Below are positions 39,445-48,418 of a DNA stretch of 64,000 bases, piece after piece; within the stretch, counting starts at the first letter, position 1; each line of letters starts with the position of its first letter. Position numbers and translations under genes: made by a program. The DNA comes from Chloroherpeton thalassium ATCC 35110 (GTDB lineage Bacteria; Bacteroidota; Chlorobiia; Chlorobiales; Chloroherpetonaceae). The stretch lies in assembly GCF_000020525.1 (NCBI RefSeq), contig NC_011026.1, forward strand, positions 1,904,001 through 1,968,000, given 5' to 3'. The notes beneath the pieces were generated by a model, which worked only from the letters and a program-made list of their open reading frames with translations, ran no database searches and had not been told where the DNA came from.

Positions 39445-40134
39445 ATGAGAAAATTAGTCCTGTTCGATATAGACGGAACTTTGGTAAAAGTGGAAGGCAT
39501 CAGTCGCAACGCGCTGATCGAAGCGCTGCGCAAAGTCTATGGCAGCGAGGGTTCAGCCGCGACGTATAGCTTTGCAGGAAAAATGGATGGCGTGATTATC
39601 TACGAGGTGATGCGCGAGTCCGGTCTGCTCGACAATCATATTCAGGCGCGATTTGAAGACGTGAAGCAAACCTACATTGATATTTTCAAGCAATGTGCCG
39701 AGCAAAACCACGTGCAATTGCTGGACGGCGTTGTGGCGTTGCTCGACGAACTTGCAGCCCACAGCGATGTGGTTTTGGGGCTTTTAACCGGAAATTTTGA
39801 AGATTCAGGTCGACATAAATTGGCGCTTTCGGGAATCAATCATTATTTCTCGTTTGGCGCATTTGCCGAAGATGGTCACGAGCGCATTGATTTGCCTGAG
39901 GTTGCGGTTGATCGTGCGTATCATCGCACAGGAAAACGCTTCACGGGAAAAGATGTCGTGATTATTGGCGACACGGAGCACGATGTGCGCTGCGCCAAAG
40001 TCCTGAATTCAAAATGTATTGCTGTTGCAACCGGCTACTATTCCATTGAGTCGCTTGAAGCGGGCAAGCCGGATCATGTGGTGGAAAATCTTCGCGACAC
40101 GACGCGCATCAAAGAAATGATTTTGTCTGAGTGA
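39445..40134 (+). CDS. HAD-superfamily hydrolase, phosphoglycolate phosphatase-like
   Basis: A 229-residue haloacid dehalogenase-like phosphatase. ATG 39445 starts MRKLVLFDIDGTLVKVEG, with the nucleophile and general acid Asp pair in DIDGT; a TTG at 39424 is also open. Motif II is the Thr in LGLLTGNFEDS, motif III the Lys region near GKRFTGKDVV, and motif IV IIGDTEHDVRCAK. The cap domain follows motif I, as in Gph-type phosphatases. It starts 31 bases after the S9-fold gene. Substrate unknown. Confidence 0.87.
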   Translation: MRKLVLFDIDGTLVKVEGISRNALIEALRKVYGSEGSAATYSFAGKMDGVIIYEVMRESGLLDNHIQARFEDVKQTYIDIFKQCAEQNHVQLLDGVVALLDELAAHSDVVLGLLTGNFEDSGRHKLALSGINHYFSFGAFAEDGHERIDLPEVAVDRAYHRTGKRFTGKDVVIIGDTEHDVRCAKVLNSKCIAVATGYYSIESLEAGKPDHVVENLRDTTRIKEMILSE

Positions 40135-40321
40135 GGCGCGTGTGGAAATCATCGATTTGAGAAAAATGCCTGCGCCAAACAGGGATCGCAATTGACGCTC
40201 ATCTTCACTTTGAAACAAAAAATTCTGCGCACAACCCGACAAGATGTTGCTTAAACGTGCTGAGAAATCAAATAACGGTTTATTTTTGCTCTTTTTTTTA
40301 TCATTCAAAAATTGTTGGTTC

Positions 40322-41176
40322 ATGCCCGTAAAACTTCGAATTGCTCAAATTGACAGCGTTCTGGCCAATTTTGACGAAAACCTCAAAAAACATATCGAGC
40401 ACATTGAAGCGGCCATTGCGGATGGCATTGAGATGATTGTTTTTCCAGAGCTTTCTTTAACGGGATATAACGTCCAAGATGCGGCACAAGATATTGCCAT
40501 GCCAATAACCGACCAACGCCTTCAACCACTTTCCAAACTGAGCGAAAAAATCTCGATTCTTTGCGGTGGCATCGAGCTTTCGGAAGATTTCGGTGTGTAT
40601 AATTCCGCGTTCTTTTTTGAAGATGGCGAGGCAAAATCGGTTCATCGGAAAATTTACCTGCCCACCTACGGCATGTTTGAAGAGCTCAGATATTTTTCTG
40701 CGGGACATCATGTGCGCGCGTTCAATTCGCGCAAGCTGGGCAAAATTGGCGTGGCCATTTGTGAGGATTGCTGGCACATGTCCGTGCCGTACTTACATGC
40801 GGTTCAAGGCGCAAAAGTCATTTTCGCGATGATGTCGAGCCCGCTGCGCGTGGATTTGCAAACCGGCGAACTCGGAATTGCGCGTGTTTGGGAAATGCTA
40901 AACCGCACCTACGCGCATTTGTTCAGCGTGTATTTGGTTTGCGCCAATCGAGTTGGCAACGAAGATAGCCTATCGTATTGGGGAAATTCCGAAATTATTG
41001 CGCCGGATGGAAACAGCGTGGTGCGCGGCCCGCTTTTTGAAGAAGCCCTGCTCGATGGCGAAATCGATTTTAGCCAAGTACGAAGAACGCGGTTGCATTC
41101 TTCGCACTTTTTGGATGAAGATTTGCGGCTGATTTCGTCCGAGCTAAAGCGGATTCTGGCTGAGCGCAATGATTAG
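40322..41176 (+). CDS. Carbon-nitrogen hydrolase (nitrilase superfamily)
   Basis: A 284-residue amidase-type enzyme. Start ATG 40322 (MPVKLRIAQIDSVLANF); the frame is open to 40244 but that stretch is hydrophobic and unlike the family. The catalytic triad is visible: Glu in MIVFPELSLTGYN, Lys in HRKIYLPTYGMFEE, and Cys in GVAICEDCWHMS. The Glu-Asp after the Cys resembles the glutaminase domain of NAD synthetase and related ammonia-producing amidases. No synthetase gene is adjacent. The stop overlaps the convergent HAD gene by four bases. Confidence 0.88.
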   Translation: MPVKLRIAQIDSVLANFDENLKKHIEHIEAAIADGIEMIVFPELSLTGYNVQDAAQDIAMPITDQRLQPLSKLSEKISILCGGIELSEDFGVYNSAFFFEDGEAKSVHRKIYLPTYGMFEELRYFSAGHHVRAFNSRKLGKIGVAICEDCWHMSVPYLHAVQGAKVIFAMMSSPLRVDLQTGELGIARVWEMLNRTYAHLFSVYLVCANRVGNEDSLSYWGNSEIIAPDGNSVVRGPLFEEALLDGEIDFSQVRRTRLHSSHFLDEDLRLISSELKRILAERND

Positions 41177-41835
41177 GCGTTGCGGTTGGTTTTGAGCAGC
41201 ACTTCAGGCAGTTGATATACGTCTGCGATTTTCTCAATTAAAATACCGCCCATGCCGTGTTTCATTGGAAGCTCAAGGTCAATTTCCACGCGATCGCCAA
41301 TGCTGACGATTTCCGTCACGGGCAAGTTCAGTTTTTCAGCCGTCATGTTAAAAGGGATCATTGTCGGTTTGGATTTAAGAGAAATATCCAAGCCGATAGT
41401 CGATTCAAAAAACGGCGCGACGCCCAGCACTTGCAACGTGCGTTCCACAATGGCGGTTGCATTGTTGCTAACGGCTGCAATTTTAAAGTGTTTTTGAAGC
41501 ACTTTTAGGGTTTCAATGAGCTGCTGATCTTCAGAAAGGTAAGCCTCCGGTTGAAAAAGTTCCGCACGCCAACGCACGTTTTCCTCGAAGCTGATGCCAA
41601 AGCGATGAAATAAATTTCCGATAGAAAGCTTGCGACCGTCATTTTCCGCCTGATATTTTTTTTGAACGGCGTCAAGTTCCGCCTTCATTTCCTCGACTGA
41701 CAAGCCTTTTTCTTCGGCTAAGCGCTCGGTCATGAGCGGCCCCATGGATTCATAATATTCGCGATTTTCGTAAAGCGTTAAATCCACGTCAAAAATCAGT
41801 CCGTTAATTACTTCCGGTAAAAAAAATACTTGCAT
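41173..41835 (-). CDS. HAD-superfamily hydrolase (pyrimidine 5'-nucleotidase-like)
   Basis: A 220-residue HAD phosphatase. ATG 41835 gives MQVFFLPEVINGLIFDVDLT; a TTG at 41871 is open but lacks support. Motif I is FDVDLTLYENREYY, motif II IAAVSNNATAIV, with Lys in SLKSKPTMIPF and motif IV IVSIGDRVEIDLE. Its DVDLTLY motif and helical cap resemble SDT1-like/5'-nucleotidase or YjjG-type enzymes. It overlaps the nitrilase gene tail to tail by four bases. Confidence 0.83.
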   Translation of the reverse strand: MQVFFLPEVINGLIFDVDLTLYENREYYESMGPLMTERLAEEKGLSVEEMKAELDAVQKKYQAENDGRKLSIGNLFHRFGISFEENVRWRAELFQPEAYLSEDQQLIETLKVLQKHFKIAAVSNNATAIVERTLQVLGVAPFFESTIGLDISLKSKPTMIPFNMTAEKLNLPVTEIVSIGDRVEIDLELPMKHGMGGILIEKIADVYQLPEVLLKTNRNA

Positions 41836-42120
41836 GATAAGAGGTTTCCAGCTTGTTAAAATTAGGTGCAAAAGTGTGGAAAAAAATGATGCTGCGCAAA
41901 TAAAGCGAGGCTCAATTTTAAGGTGAAAATGTTCTGTAAAAAACAGGCTGCATGAAGGATGGCTGTGAAAAATTGAATTGGATAGGAGCGACCATGACCG
42001 TAAAAAATCGTTAGTTCCCTTTCAAAAAAAATATGGCATAAAGAGAAAAGTTTATATATTAACCACGATGTAGTAGTAACCTAAATACAGGAAATTATAT
42101 AAGAAAAACACTTACAAATC

Positions 42121-44343
42121 GTGCAACGAAAATATTTATCCTCACTTCTCCAAATCTTAGTCGGGTGCTTTTTAACAGCCGCAGTTAGCACAGACGCGTT
42201 TGCTCAGCAAGACACAACTTCCCTGAAAGACATCTTTTCGCAATTCTCACTAAAAAACTTGATGGATGTGAGAATTGTGACGGTATCTAAGAAAGAAGAG
42301 CCGGTCTTCGAAGCCCCACTTTCTTCAACGGTGCTTACAGCAGAAGAAATCAAAAATGCGGGAGCAACATCCATTATGGAAGCGTTGCGCTTGGTGCCGG
42401 GCGTCATTGTTCGTGAGCAAACCCCGGGCAATTATGATATTCACATTCGCGGCTTTGATGCGGTGAATCCGTATCAGCCACAGTTCACGCGATTTAACAC
42501 CATTACATTGGTGATGATAAACAACCGAATCGTCTATAATCCGCTTTTTGGCGGCACCCTTTGGGATCTTTTGCCAGTTAGCATAGATGATGTAGAAAAA
42601 ATCGAAGTCGTGCGAGGCCCAGCGTCGGCGCTTTATGGTCCAAATGCAGCGGCTGGCGTTATTAACATCATTACCAAAAAGCCGAATTTGGATGCGGGCT
42701 GGCACGGCAGCACGTATTCGCAAGTGGGCACATATCATTCCTATTTGCTGAATGCCGCCGCCAACTACGCTTCTGAGGATAAAAAATGGGGCGTTCGCGT
42801 AAGCGGTTATCACGACTATCGCCGCCGCCATTATGTCGACTATTATACATTTCCCGATGTATATGCAGCGTTGAACGGCGACGAAAACTATTTTCGCTCC
42901 GCCTATCGTTCAACACCTTATTTAGGAAGCGATGGCCAGCCGAACTCAAATGCCTCAACGCTTTTTCCTGATTTGGACAAATCCATGGATAGATATTCGC
43001 TTCATGCGGATGCCACGTACAAAGATGGCGCGCTTGACTTGAATTTTTCAAGTGGATTTACCCGCTCCTGGGTTCAGCGTCCGTACCTTGCGCCTTCCAG
43101 CTACATGCTGACGACAGAAGAAAATGAAAATGAATACGTTCATATTTATGGAACATTTGAAAATCTCACGTTCAGTGCAGACTATTCGAGCTTGCGAAAT
43201 AACACCTTAGGCGCTTTGGATTATTCGTTGCACTCGTGGAACGCAACGGTCGACTATAACCTAATTCTTTCTGAATCGGCCAGTTTTAAGCCCGGTGCGG
43301 CAATTCAAAGATATACGGCGATTTCCAACCAATCATCGGCGTATGTCTCCTATTCTCCGATTGTTGATTTGGAAGATTTTGAAGATGGCGATGGTTCTGA
43401 AGCCAGCAATACGTTTTTTTCGGTCTTCGGGCGCTTCGACTATTCGTATAAGCGGTTTCGTTTTGTGGCAGGGCTTCGCGCTGATAAATATGAATATCCC
43501 GATAGAATTTTTGTCAGTTCCCAACTGCTAACAACGGTCATGCCTTCCAATGATGTGCTTCTGCGCGCTTCTTACGGGCGTTCGGGTCGTGCTCCGTTTG
43601 CCACCAGCTTGTTTGCCAATTTAAACCCAACAGAAACCATCGGCGCGCAGTTGATTTCAAATCCAGATAAAAAAGAACTCCTTACGGTGGATGTTTTTGA
43701 AATTGGCTCTCGCATCAAGTTAAGTGATAAGTGGTTATTGGACGCGGAAGTCTTTTATGCCTTAGCCGACGATTTTGAATCCGTAGCCGTGAATGCTTTT
43801 GTTGACCTGACGGAAGAAGGTGAGGTTAAGGATATTGTTCCGCAGTTTGAATACATCAATGGCTCATACAACGCCAAACAATATGGTGGTACCATCACTT
43901 TAAAATACATTCCTAACGAAACCATTCAACTCAGTGGGTTTGTGACTGTTCAGGAGACCCGCGTCGATAACTACGATTATCAAAACGGTTTTTTTGAGAA
44001 TGCAATTTTGCCTGCAAGCACCACCGATAGTTCCTTTGTTGTTCAAGCTACACCCACTTTTTATGGTGGCATGAATATGACGTTCAAGCCAGTCAAAAAA
44101 TGGCAACTGAACTTGAACGGTTATTTCTACGATTCCCAAGTTTTTACGATTGCAGAAGCCTCGCTGAAAACATTCAAGATAAAAGGGAATTTCCTGCTGA
44201 ATACTGTTGTCAGTTATGAACTCACCGATAAAGTGAAGCTGTTTGTGAATGCACGAAACTTGATTGGCGGGAACAAGCGGCAATACGCTATGTCAGATAG
44301 GATAAAAATGACGATGTTGGGTGGCGTGAGTGCGCAATTTTAA
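42121..44343 (+). CDS. TonB-dependent outer membrane receptor (copy 1)
   Basis: A 740-residue TonB-dependent receptor. GTG 42121 begins VQRKYLSSLLQILVGCF, a signal peptide ending AFAQ-QD. A TonB-box-like RIVTVSKKEEP lies near residue 60. The plug domain follows (TVLTAEEIKNAGATSIMEAL, RGFD, VVRGPASALYGPNAAAGVIN), then a 22-strand barrel ending in an aromatic residue (GGVSAQF). It takes up or senses an unknown ligand across the outer membrane using TonB energy. Copy 2 is 242 bases downstream with a nearly identical plug but diverged barrel. No Shine-Dalgarno is visible. No known riboswitch precedes it. Confidence 0.93.
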   Translation: MQRKYLSSLLQILVGCFLTAAVSTDAFAQQDTTSLKDIFSQFSLKNLMDVRIVTVSKKEEPVFEAPLSSTVLTAEEIKNAGATSIMEALRLVPGVIVREQTPGNYDIHIRGFDAVNPYQPQFTRFNTITLVMINNRIVYNPLFGGTLWDLLPVSIDDVEKIEVVRGPASALYGPNAAAGVINIITKKPNLDAGWHGSTYSQVGTYHSYLLNAAANYASEDKKWGVRVSGYHDYRRRHYVDYYTFPDVYAALNGDENYFRSAYRSTPYLGSDGQPNSNASTLFPDLDKSMDRYSLHADATYKDGALDLNFSSGFTRSWVQRPYLAPSSYMLTTEENENEYVHIYGTFENLTFSADYSSLRNNTLGALDYSLHSWNATVDYNLILSESASFKPGAAIQRYTAISNQSSAYVSYSPIVDLEDFEDGDGSEASNTFFSVFGRFDYSYKRFRFVAGLRADKYEYPDRIFVSSQLLTTVMPSNDVLLRASYGRSGRAPFATSLFANLNPTETIGAQLISNPDKKELLTVDVFEIGSRIKLSDKWLLDAEVFYALADDFESVAVNAFVDLTEEGEVKDIVPQFEYINGSYNAKQYGGTITLKYIPNETIQLSGFVTVQETRVDNYDYQNGFFENAILPASTTDSSFVVQATPTFYGGMNMTFKPVKKWQLNLNGYFYDSQVFTIAEASLKTFKIKGNFLLNTVVSYELTDKVKLFVNARNLIGGNKRQYAMSDRIKMTMLGGVSAQF

Positions 44344-44369
44344 CGATAAGTTAATGGTTGTTATGAAGC

Positions 44370-44396
44370 ATTCCCTACCGCTTTAAGGTAGGGAAT
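44370..44396 (+). terminator. Hairpin between the two receptor genes, weak terminator
   Basis: ATTCCCTACC (44370-44379) and GGTAGGGAAT (44387-44396) form a perfect ten-pair stem with a seven-base loop. T's follow only after a gap (44406-44413), so termination may be partial. Confidence 0.6.
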
Positions 44397-44585
44397 TAGC
44401 TGATTGATTTTTTAAGATTTATCTCTTCGGTGGATTTTATTATGTTTATAATTTTATATGCTTATATTGTTTTTGATGCGTTTTAAAAGGTGTTTGAAGT
44501 GAGCAGATATTCAGTAAAAAATTCTTATATTTGAAGTCTCAATAAGTTTTTTCATAGGCAAAAACAAGAAAAACCACTACAACTC

Positions 44586-46769
44586 GTGCTGAACAAATAC
44601 AAATCTTCTTGGTTCTGGTTTCTGGCTGCTACATTTCTCGCAACAACATTTAGCACGGAAGCATTTGCTCAGCAAGACACTACTTCTCTCAAAGATATCT
44701 TCTCACAGTTTTCACTGAAAAGTCTAATGGAAGTGAGAATCGTAACGGTATCAAAAAAGGAAGAACCCATTTTTGAAGCGCCGCTTTCCTCGACTGTACT
44801 CACCGCTGATGAAATTAAAAACGCAGGTGCAACCTCCATCATGGAAGCCTTACGGTTAGTTCCTGGTGTGATCGTTCGTGAGGAAACACCGGGTAACTAT
44901 GATATTCACATTCGTGGCTTCGACGGTCTTGATCCGTATGCACTTGGCATTCAGAAAATCAACACCACAACGCTTGTGATGGTTAATAACCGCATCGTCT
45001 ACAATGATGCGTTTGGTGGTACGCTTTGGGATGTTTTATCGGTTGGCATCAACGATGTAGAAAAAATCGAAGTGGTTCGTGGTCCTGCAGCCGCCTTATA
45101 TGGACCAAATGCCGTTACCGGTGTTATTAACATCATTACCAAATCGCCCAATCAAAAAGCGGGTTGGAGTGGAAGCACGTATTCTCAAGTTGGCACATAT
45201 AGCACGTACTTAGCTAATGGAGCGGTTAATTATGCAACAGAAGACAAAAAGTTTTCTTTCCGCTTGAGCTCCAGCATGGAAAAACGCGATCGTCAGGAAG
45301 TTGATTATTTTGTGCTTGGTAGTGAGTCATATAGCGCAACCCCTGAATATTTTTCTGATGGCCGAACAAATACACTGGTAGATGAGCAATTTCCTGATTA
45401 TGAATTGGCGACGGATAATTACTCCATGTATGCGCATGGTAAATATGAGGACGAGGATTTAGAGCTAAATATTTTAGGCGGCGTTTCTCGCTCCAAACTT
45501 CAGCGGCTTTATTTCATGAGTAGCGACTACACGTTGTCTACTGAGAAAAATGAATCGGAATTTACCCAACTGGCTGGTGAATGGAATGGCTTCACCTTTA
45601 ATACGGATTACACCAACACACGCAACAACACGCTCAAGACATTTGACTTCACCGTTAGAACATTCAATGTAAACGTTGATTATAATATTCCGATAACTGA
45701 AAGTTTTAGCATCAAGCCGGGTTTATCTTTTCACTATGTTAAGACTATCTCCAATGATAGTACACTCCTTTTCTCTGATGAAATCATCACTGACAGAGAA
45801 GAGTTAAGCACACGAAATGGGATGAACTCAAGCGTAACAAATACGACAACATCCGGGTTTGTTCGCGGTGAATATTTTATAAACAAGCTGCGCTTAATCG
45901 GGGCTTTGCGTTTGGACAAGTTCAACACCCCAGATAAATGGCTACTGTCTCCTCAAATTTTGGCAACGTATCAAGTCGATCGAGACCTCTTGCTGAGAGC
46001 TTCTTATGGACGAGCCGCGCGGACGCCGTTCTCTGCTAACTTGTTTGCGAAGTTTATCCCTGATTATAAAACAACGTTTGTTTACCTGTTATCTGGGGAA
46101 ACAATACCAGACGAGTTACTTGTGATTGATATTTTTGAAATTGGTGGAAGAATGAAGGTTAGTGATAAGCTGTCTTTCGATGTGGAATTATTTTATGCCG
46201 TTGGCGATGATTTTGAAACGATTGAAATATCTGGCGGTGACCCAAGCGTAATTATTAACCCGAGCTCACCGATATTATTTAGTTATGCTACGAGTACAAT
46301 GACGGCGAAAAATTATGGTATGACATTGTCAATGATGTACACTCCGTTTGAAAAAATGTCTTGCAAAGCGTATGTGACACTCCAAGAATCAAAAATTGAT
46401 GATTATAACGTATCGCAAAATGTGGTATGGCGTGATATAGAAGATGCCAGTGATTCTTCTTTCACCAGCGAGAATACGCCAACCGTTTTTGGTGGATTCA
46501 GCATCAACTATTTGCCCGCAAAAAAATGGACGCTCAATCTGAACTCATATTTTTACTCGGCTCAAGTGCGTACCTTAGCTGGTGTAACTGCTGCAAGCGA
46601 AGATATTAAAGCAAATATTTTACTAAATACCGTGGCATCCTATGAGATAGCTGATGGTATCAAGCTATTTGCAAACGCGCGAAATTTGCTCGGTGGTAAT
46701 CGGCGTCAATATGGGATGTCGGATAGAATAAAAATGACGATTTCGGGTGGCTTGAATGCTACTTTTTGA
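44586..46769 (+). CDS. TonB-dependent outer membrane receptor (copy 2)
   Basis: A 727-residue paralogue of the preceding receptor, also from a GTG start and with signal peptide ending AFAQ-QD. The first 190 mature residues (SLKDIFSQFSLK, RIVTVSKKEEP, TVLTADEIKNAGATSIMEAL, VVRGPAAALYGPNAVTGVIN) are almost the same as copy 1. The barrel and its loops have diverged, and the C-terminus again converges (FANARNLLGGNRRQYGMSDR). This is the pattern of a duplication followed by change in ligand specificity while the energy and signalling face is kept. It is the gene nearest to the downstream YfiR-TonB-kinase genes. Confidence 0.93.
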   Translation: MLNKYKSSWFWFLAATFLATTFSTEAFAQQDTTSLKDIFSQFSLKSLMEVRIVTVSKKEEPIFEAPLSSTVLTADEIKNAGATSIMEALRLVPGVIVREETPGNYDIHIRGFDGLDPYALGIQKINTTTLVMVNNRIVYNDAFGGTLWDVLSVGINDVEKIEVVRGPAAALYGPNAVTGVINIITKSPNQKAGWSGSTYSQVGTYSTYLANGAVNYATEDKKFSFRLSSSMEKRDRQEVDYFVLGSESYSATPEYFSDGRTNTLVDEQFPDYELATDNYSMYAHGKYEDEDLELNILGGVSRSKLQRLYFMSSDYTLSTEKNESEFTQLAGEWNGFTFNTDYTNTRNNTLKTFDFTVRTFNVNVDYNIPITESFSIKPGLSFHYVKTISNDSTLLFSDEIITDREELSTRNGMNSSVTNTTTSGFVRGEYFINKLRLIGALRLDKFNTPDKWLLSPQILATYQVDRDLLLRASYGRAARTPFSANLFAKFIPDYKTTFVYLLSGETIPDELLVIDIFEIGGRMKVSDKLSFDVELFYAVGDDFETIEISGGDPSVIINPSSPILFSYATSTMTAKNYGMTLSMMYTPFEKMSCKAYVTLQESKIDDYNVSQNVVWRDIEDASDSSFTSENTPTVFGGFSINYLPAKKWTLNLNSYFYSAQVRTLAGVTAASEDIKANILLNTVASYEIADGIKLFANARNLLGGNRRQYGMSDRIKMTISGGLNATF

Positions 46770-46843
46770 GTAATGTGTTGTATTTTCTCAGCCTCAGTGT
46801 CGAAGTTTGCTTAAAGATAAAAACTTTATAAAAACTCTTAAGA

Positions 46844-47380
46844 ATGTTCAAACGTACGCTTTGGTTGAGTGTTTCAATATTTTGTATCCTCAGTTGCTCA
46901 AATGTATTAGTAGCTCAAGAGTCTGGTGCAGCACTTTCTTTGCGAATTGCGGTTTGCAAAAGAGCATTTGCCTATGAAAACAGCTTGCATAAGGTAGAAA
47001 AAATCCGCGTGGCTGTTTTGCATAATTCAGATGATGACGAACATGAGCAGATCCGGCGAGTTGCATCTGAATTTGACGAAGATGGAAAGATCGAGGCCAA
47101 TGCGGTATCGCTGGAGGCATTTCAAAAAGATCCAGCCGGTTATCATGTGGTTTACTTTGATGAAAATATTGCTGATTCAAAAGCGGTTCGACAAATCGCG
47201 ACGAAGCAAAAATTGCTATCCATAACGTCCAGCAAAGATTTTGTCTCGAATGGGACGGCCACACTCGCGGTGTTTTTTGACGATGGGAAAGTCTCTATTT
47301 TCATCAACGACACATCAGCGAAGTTGGAAGGAAAAAGCTTTTTCGGAGAGATTTTAGCACTTGCCGAAGTGCTTTATTGA
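46844..47380 (+). CDS. YfiR-like (DUF4154) periplasmic protein
   Basis: A 178-residue exported protein. The signal region ends LVAQ-ES; an ILSC box inside it could alternatively make it a lipoprotein. The C-terminal half matches the YfiR/DUF4154 pattern: YHVVYFDE, KLLSITSSKDFVSNGTATLA, FDDGKVSIFINDTSAKLEGK, then the final helix FGEILALAEVLY. YfiR of Pseudomonas is a periplasmic regulator that binds a membrane diguanylate cyclase; other family members sit beside sensor kinases and TonB receptors. Here the next membrane sensor is the histidine kinase two genes downstream. A second role in binding the receptor plug is possible. Family assigned from pattern recognition. Confidence 0.72.
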   Translation: MFKRTLWLSVSIFCILSCSNVLVAQESGAALSLRIAVCKRAFAYENSLHKVEKIRVAVLHNSDDDEHEQIRRVASEFDEDGKIEANAVSLEAFQKDPAGYHVVYFDENIADSKAVRQIATKQKLLSITSSKDFVSNGTATLAVFFDDGKVSIFINDTSAKLEGKSFFGEILALAEVLY

Positions 47381-47458
47381 ATAAGATCGGGCTGATTTTA
47401 AACTGTTTTTTTGCTGATGAAGCACTTTTCAATTCTTTTTAGTTACGCATAAGAAACT

Positions 47459-48391
47459 ATGAATCAAAGATTTTGGACATATCTATTCGCGATTTCCTTT
47501 CTTGTGCTACTCCCCACTGTTGTATCTGCACAGGCACGGCTTTTGGGTCAAGTCACAGATGCTGATGGCAACCCAATTGTCGCCGCTATTGTTTCGCTTT
47601 CAGGAAAAGGCCGTACCGGTGCTGTTTTAACCAATAGTCAAGGTTTTTATACGTTTCTATCGTTGCCGGTTGGCGAGTACAGTGTTCGGGCTGTCAAAAG
47701 CGGTAAGCAATCAAGAACATTTAACTTTTCGCTTGCTGATAAAACAACCGTCATGATGAATTTAAACATTTCGCCGGAAGCGATACTGCAGGAGGAAAAG
47801 GAAGAATCGTCGGTAGTTGTTGATGCTGGAAAAAAAGCAAAAAAGACCAGAGTTATAAGGCAGGTTCCGAAAAAAGTGGTTCGTAAGGAAGTCGCTGAAA
47901 AAGCAAACAAGAAAGAAGAAAAGCCTGTTCAACTTTCTCAAAATAAAGCGACAGACGTTTCAAAAAGCGATGACGTAGCTGTGCAAGAAACAGAGCAAGA
48001 AGTGCTAGAAATTATTGAGGGTCAGGTAGAGAGCGAAAATCTGGAAGCTGCTTTGCGGGTCGCAGAGGAAGAGGAAATGGTTTCATACTCAGGATTCGAA
48101 AAAAGTCCTGAAATTATTGGCGGCGTAGAGGAGATTTATAAATACCTTGAGTATCCGCTGTCAGCCAGAAACACACCAAAGCCAGTAATGGTCATTGCCA
48201 AAGTATTTGTTGATCAAAACGGATATTTGAAGCGAGTTGACATGCTAAAAAATGGTCCTCGTGTATTCAACGAAGAAGTCTATCGTGTCTTAACGGAAAA
48301 AATCAAGTATAAACCCGCTGATGTGGATTCAAAACCCATCCCAGGGTCTTTAACTTTTGTTGTCAATTTTTCACCGGAAACTCAAGAATAG
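47459..48391 (+). CDS. Secreted CarboxypepD_reg-TonB C-terminal domain fusion
   Basis: A 310-residue exported protein. The signal peptide (VLLPTVVSAQ) is followed by a carboxypeptidase-regulatory-like beta-sandwich (ARLLGQVTDADGNPIVAAIV, GFYTFLSLPVGEYSVRAV). Then comes a long charged linker rich in Lys and Glu (about 115-205), and a TonB C-terminal domain (PEIIGGVEEIYKYLEYPLSA, VFVDQNGYLKRV, VYRVLTEKIKYKPADVDSKP). Ordinary TonB keeps an uncleaved N-terminal helix that couples it to ExbBD; here the signal looks cleavable and no other membrane helix exists. It may act as a soluble adaptor that grips the TonB box of the adjacent receptors. No exbBD lies nearby. Confidence 0.82.
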   Translation: MNQRFWTYLFAISFLVLLPTVVSAQARLLGQVTDADGNPIVAAIVSLSGKGRTGAVLTNSQGFYTFLSLPVGEYSVRAVKSGKQSRTFNFSLADKTTVMMNLNISPEAILQEEKEESSVVVDAGKKAKKTRVIRQVPKKVVRKEVAEKANKKEEKPVQLSQNKATDVSKSDDVAVQETEQEVLEIIEGQVESENLEAALRVAEEEEMVSYSGFEKSPEIIGGVEEIYKYLEYPLSARNTPKPVMVIAKVFVDQNGYLKRVDMLKNGPRVFNEEVYRVLTEKIKYKPADVDSKPIPGSLTFVVNFSPETQE

Positions 48392-48418
48392 ATTTATCAA
48401 AACCAGCATCCCTCTAAA

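Noticed and set aside
42121-42121. Riboswitch (cobalamin or similar) upstream of the TonB receptors
   Set aside because: The 249-base leader has no conserved box or large stem typical of cobalamin, TPP or FMN elements.
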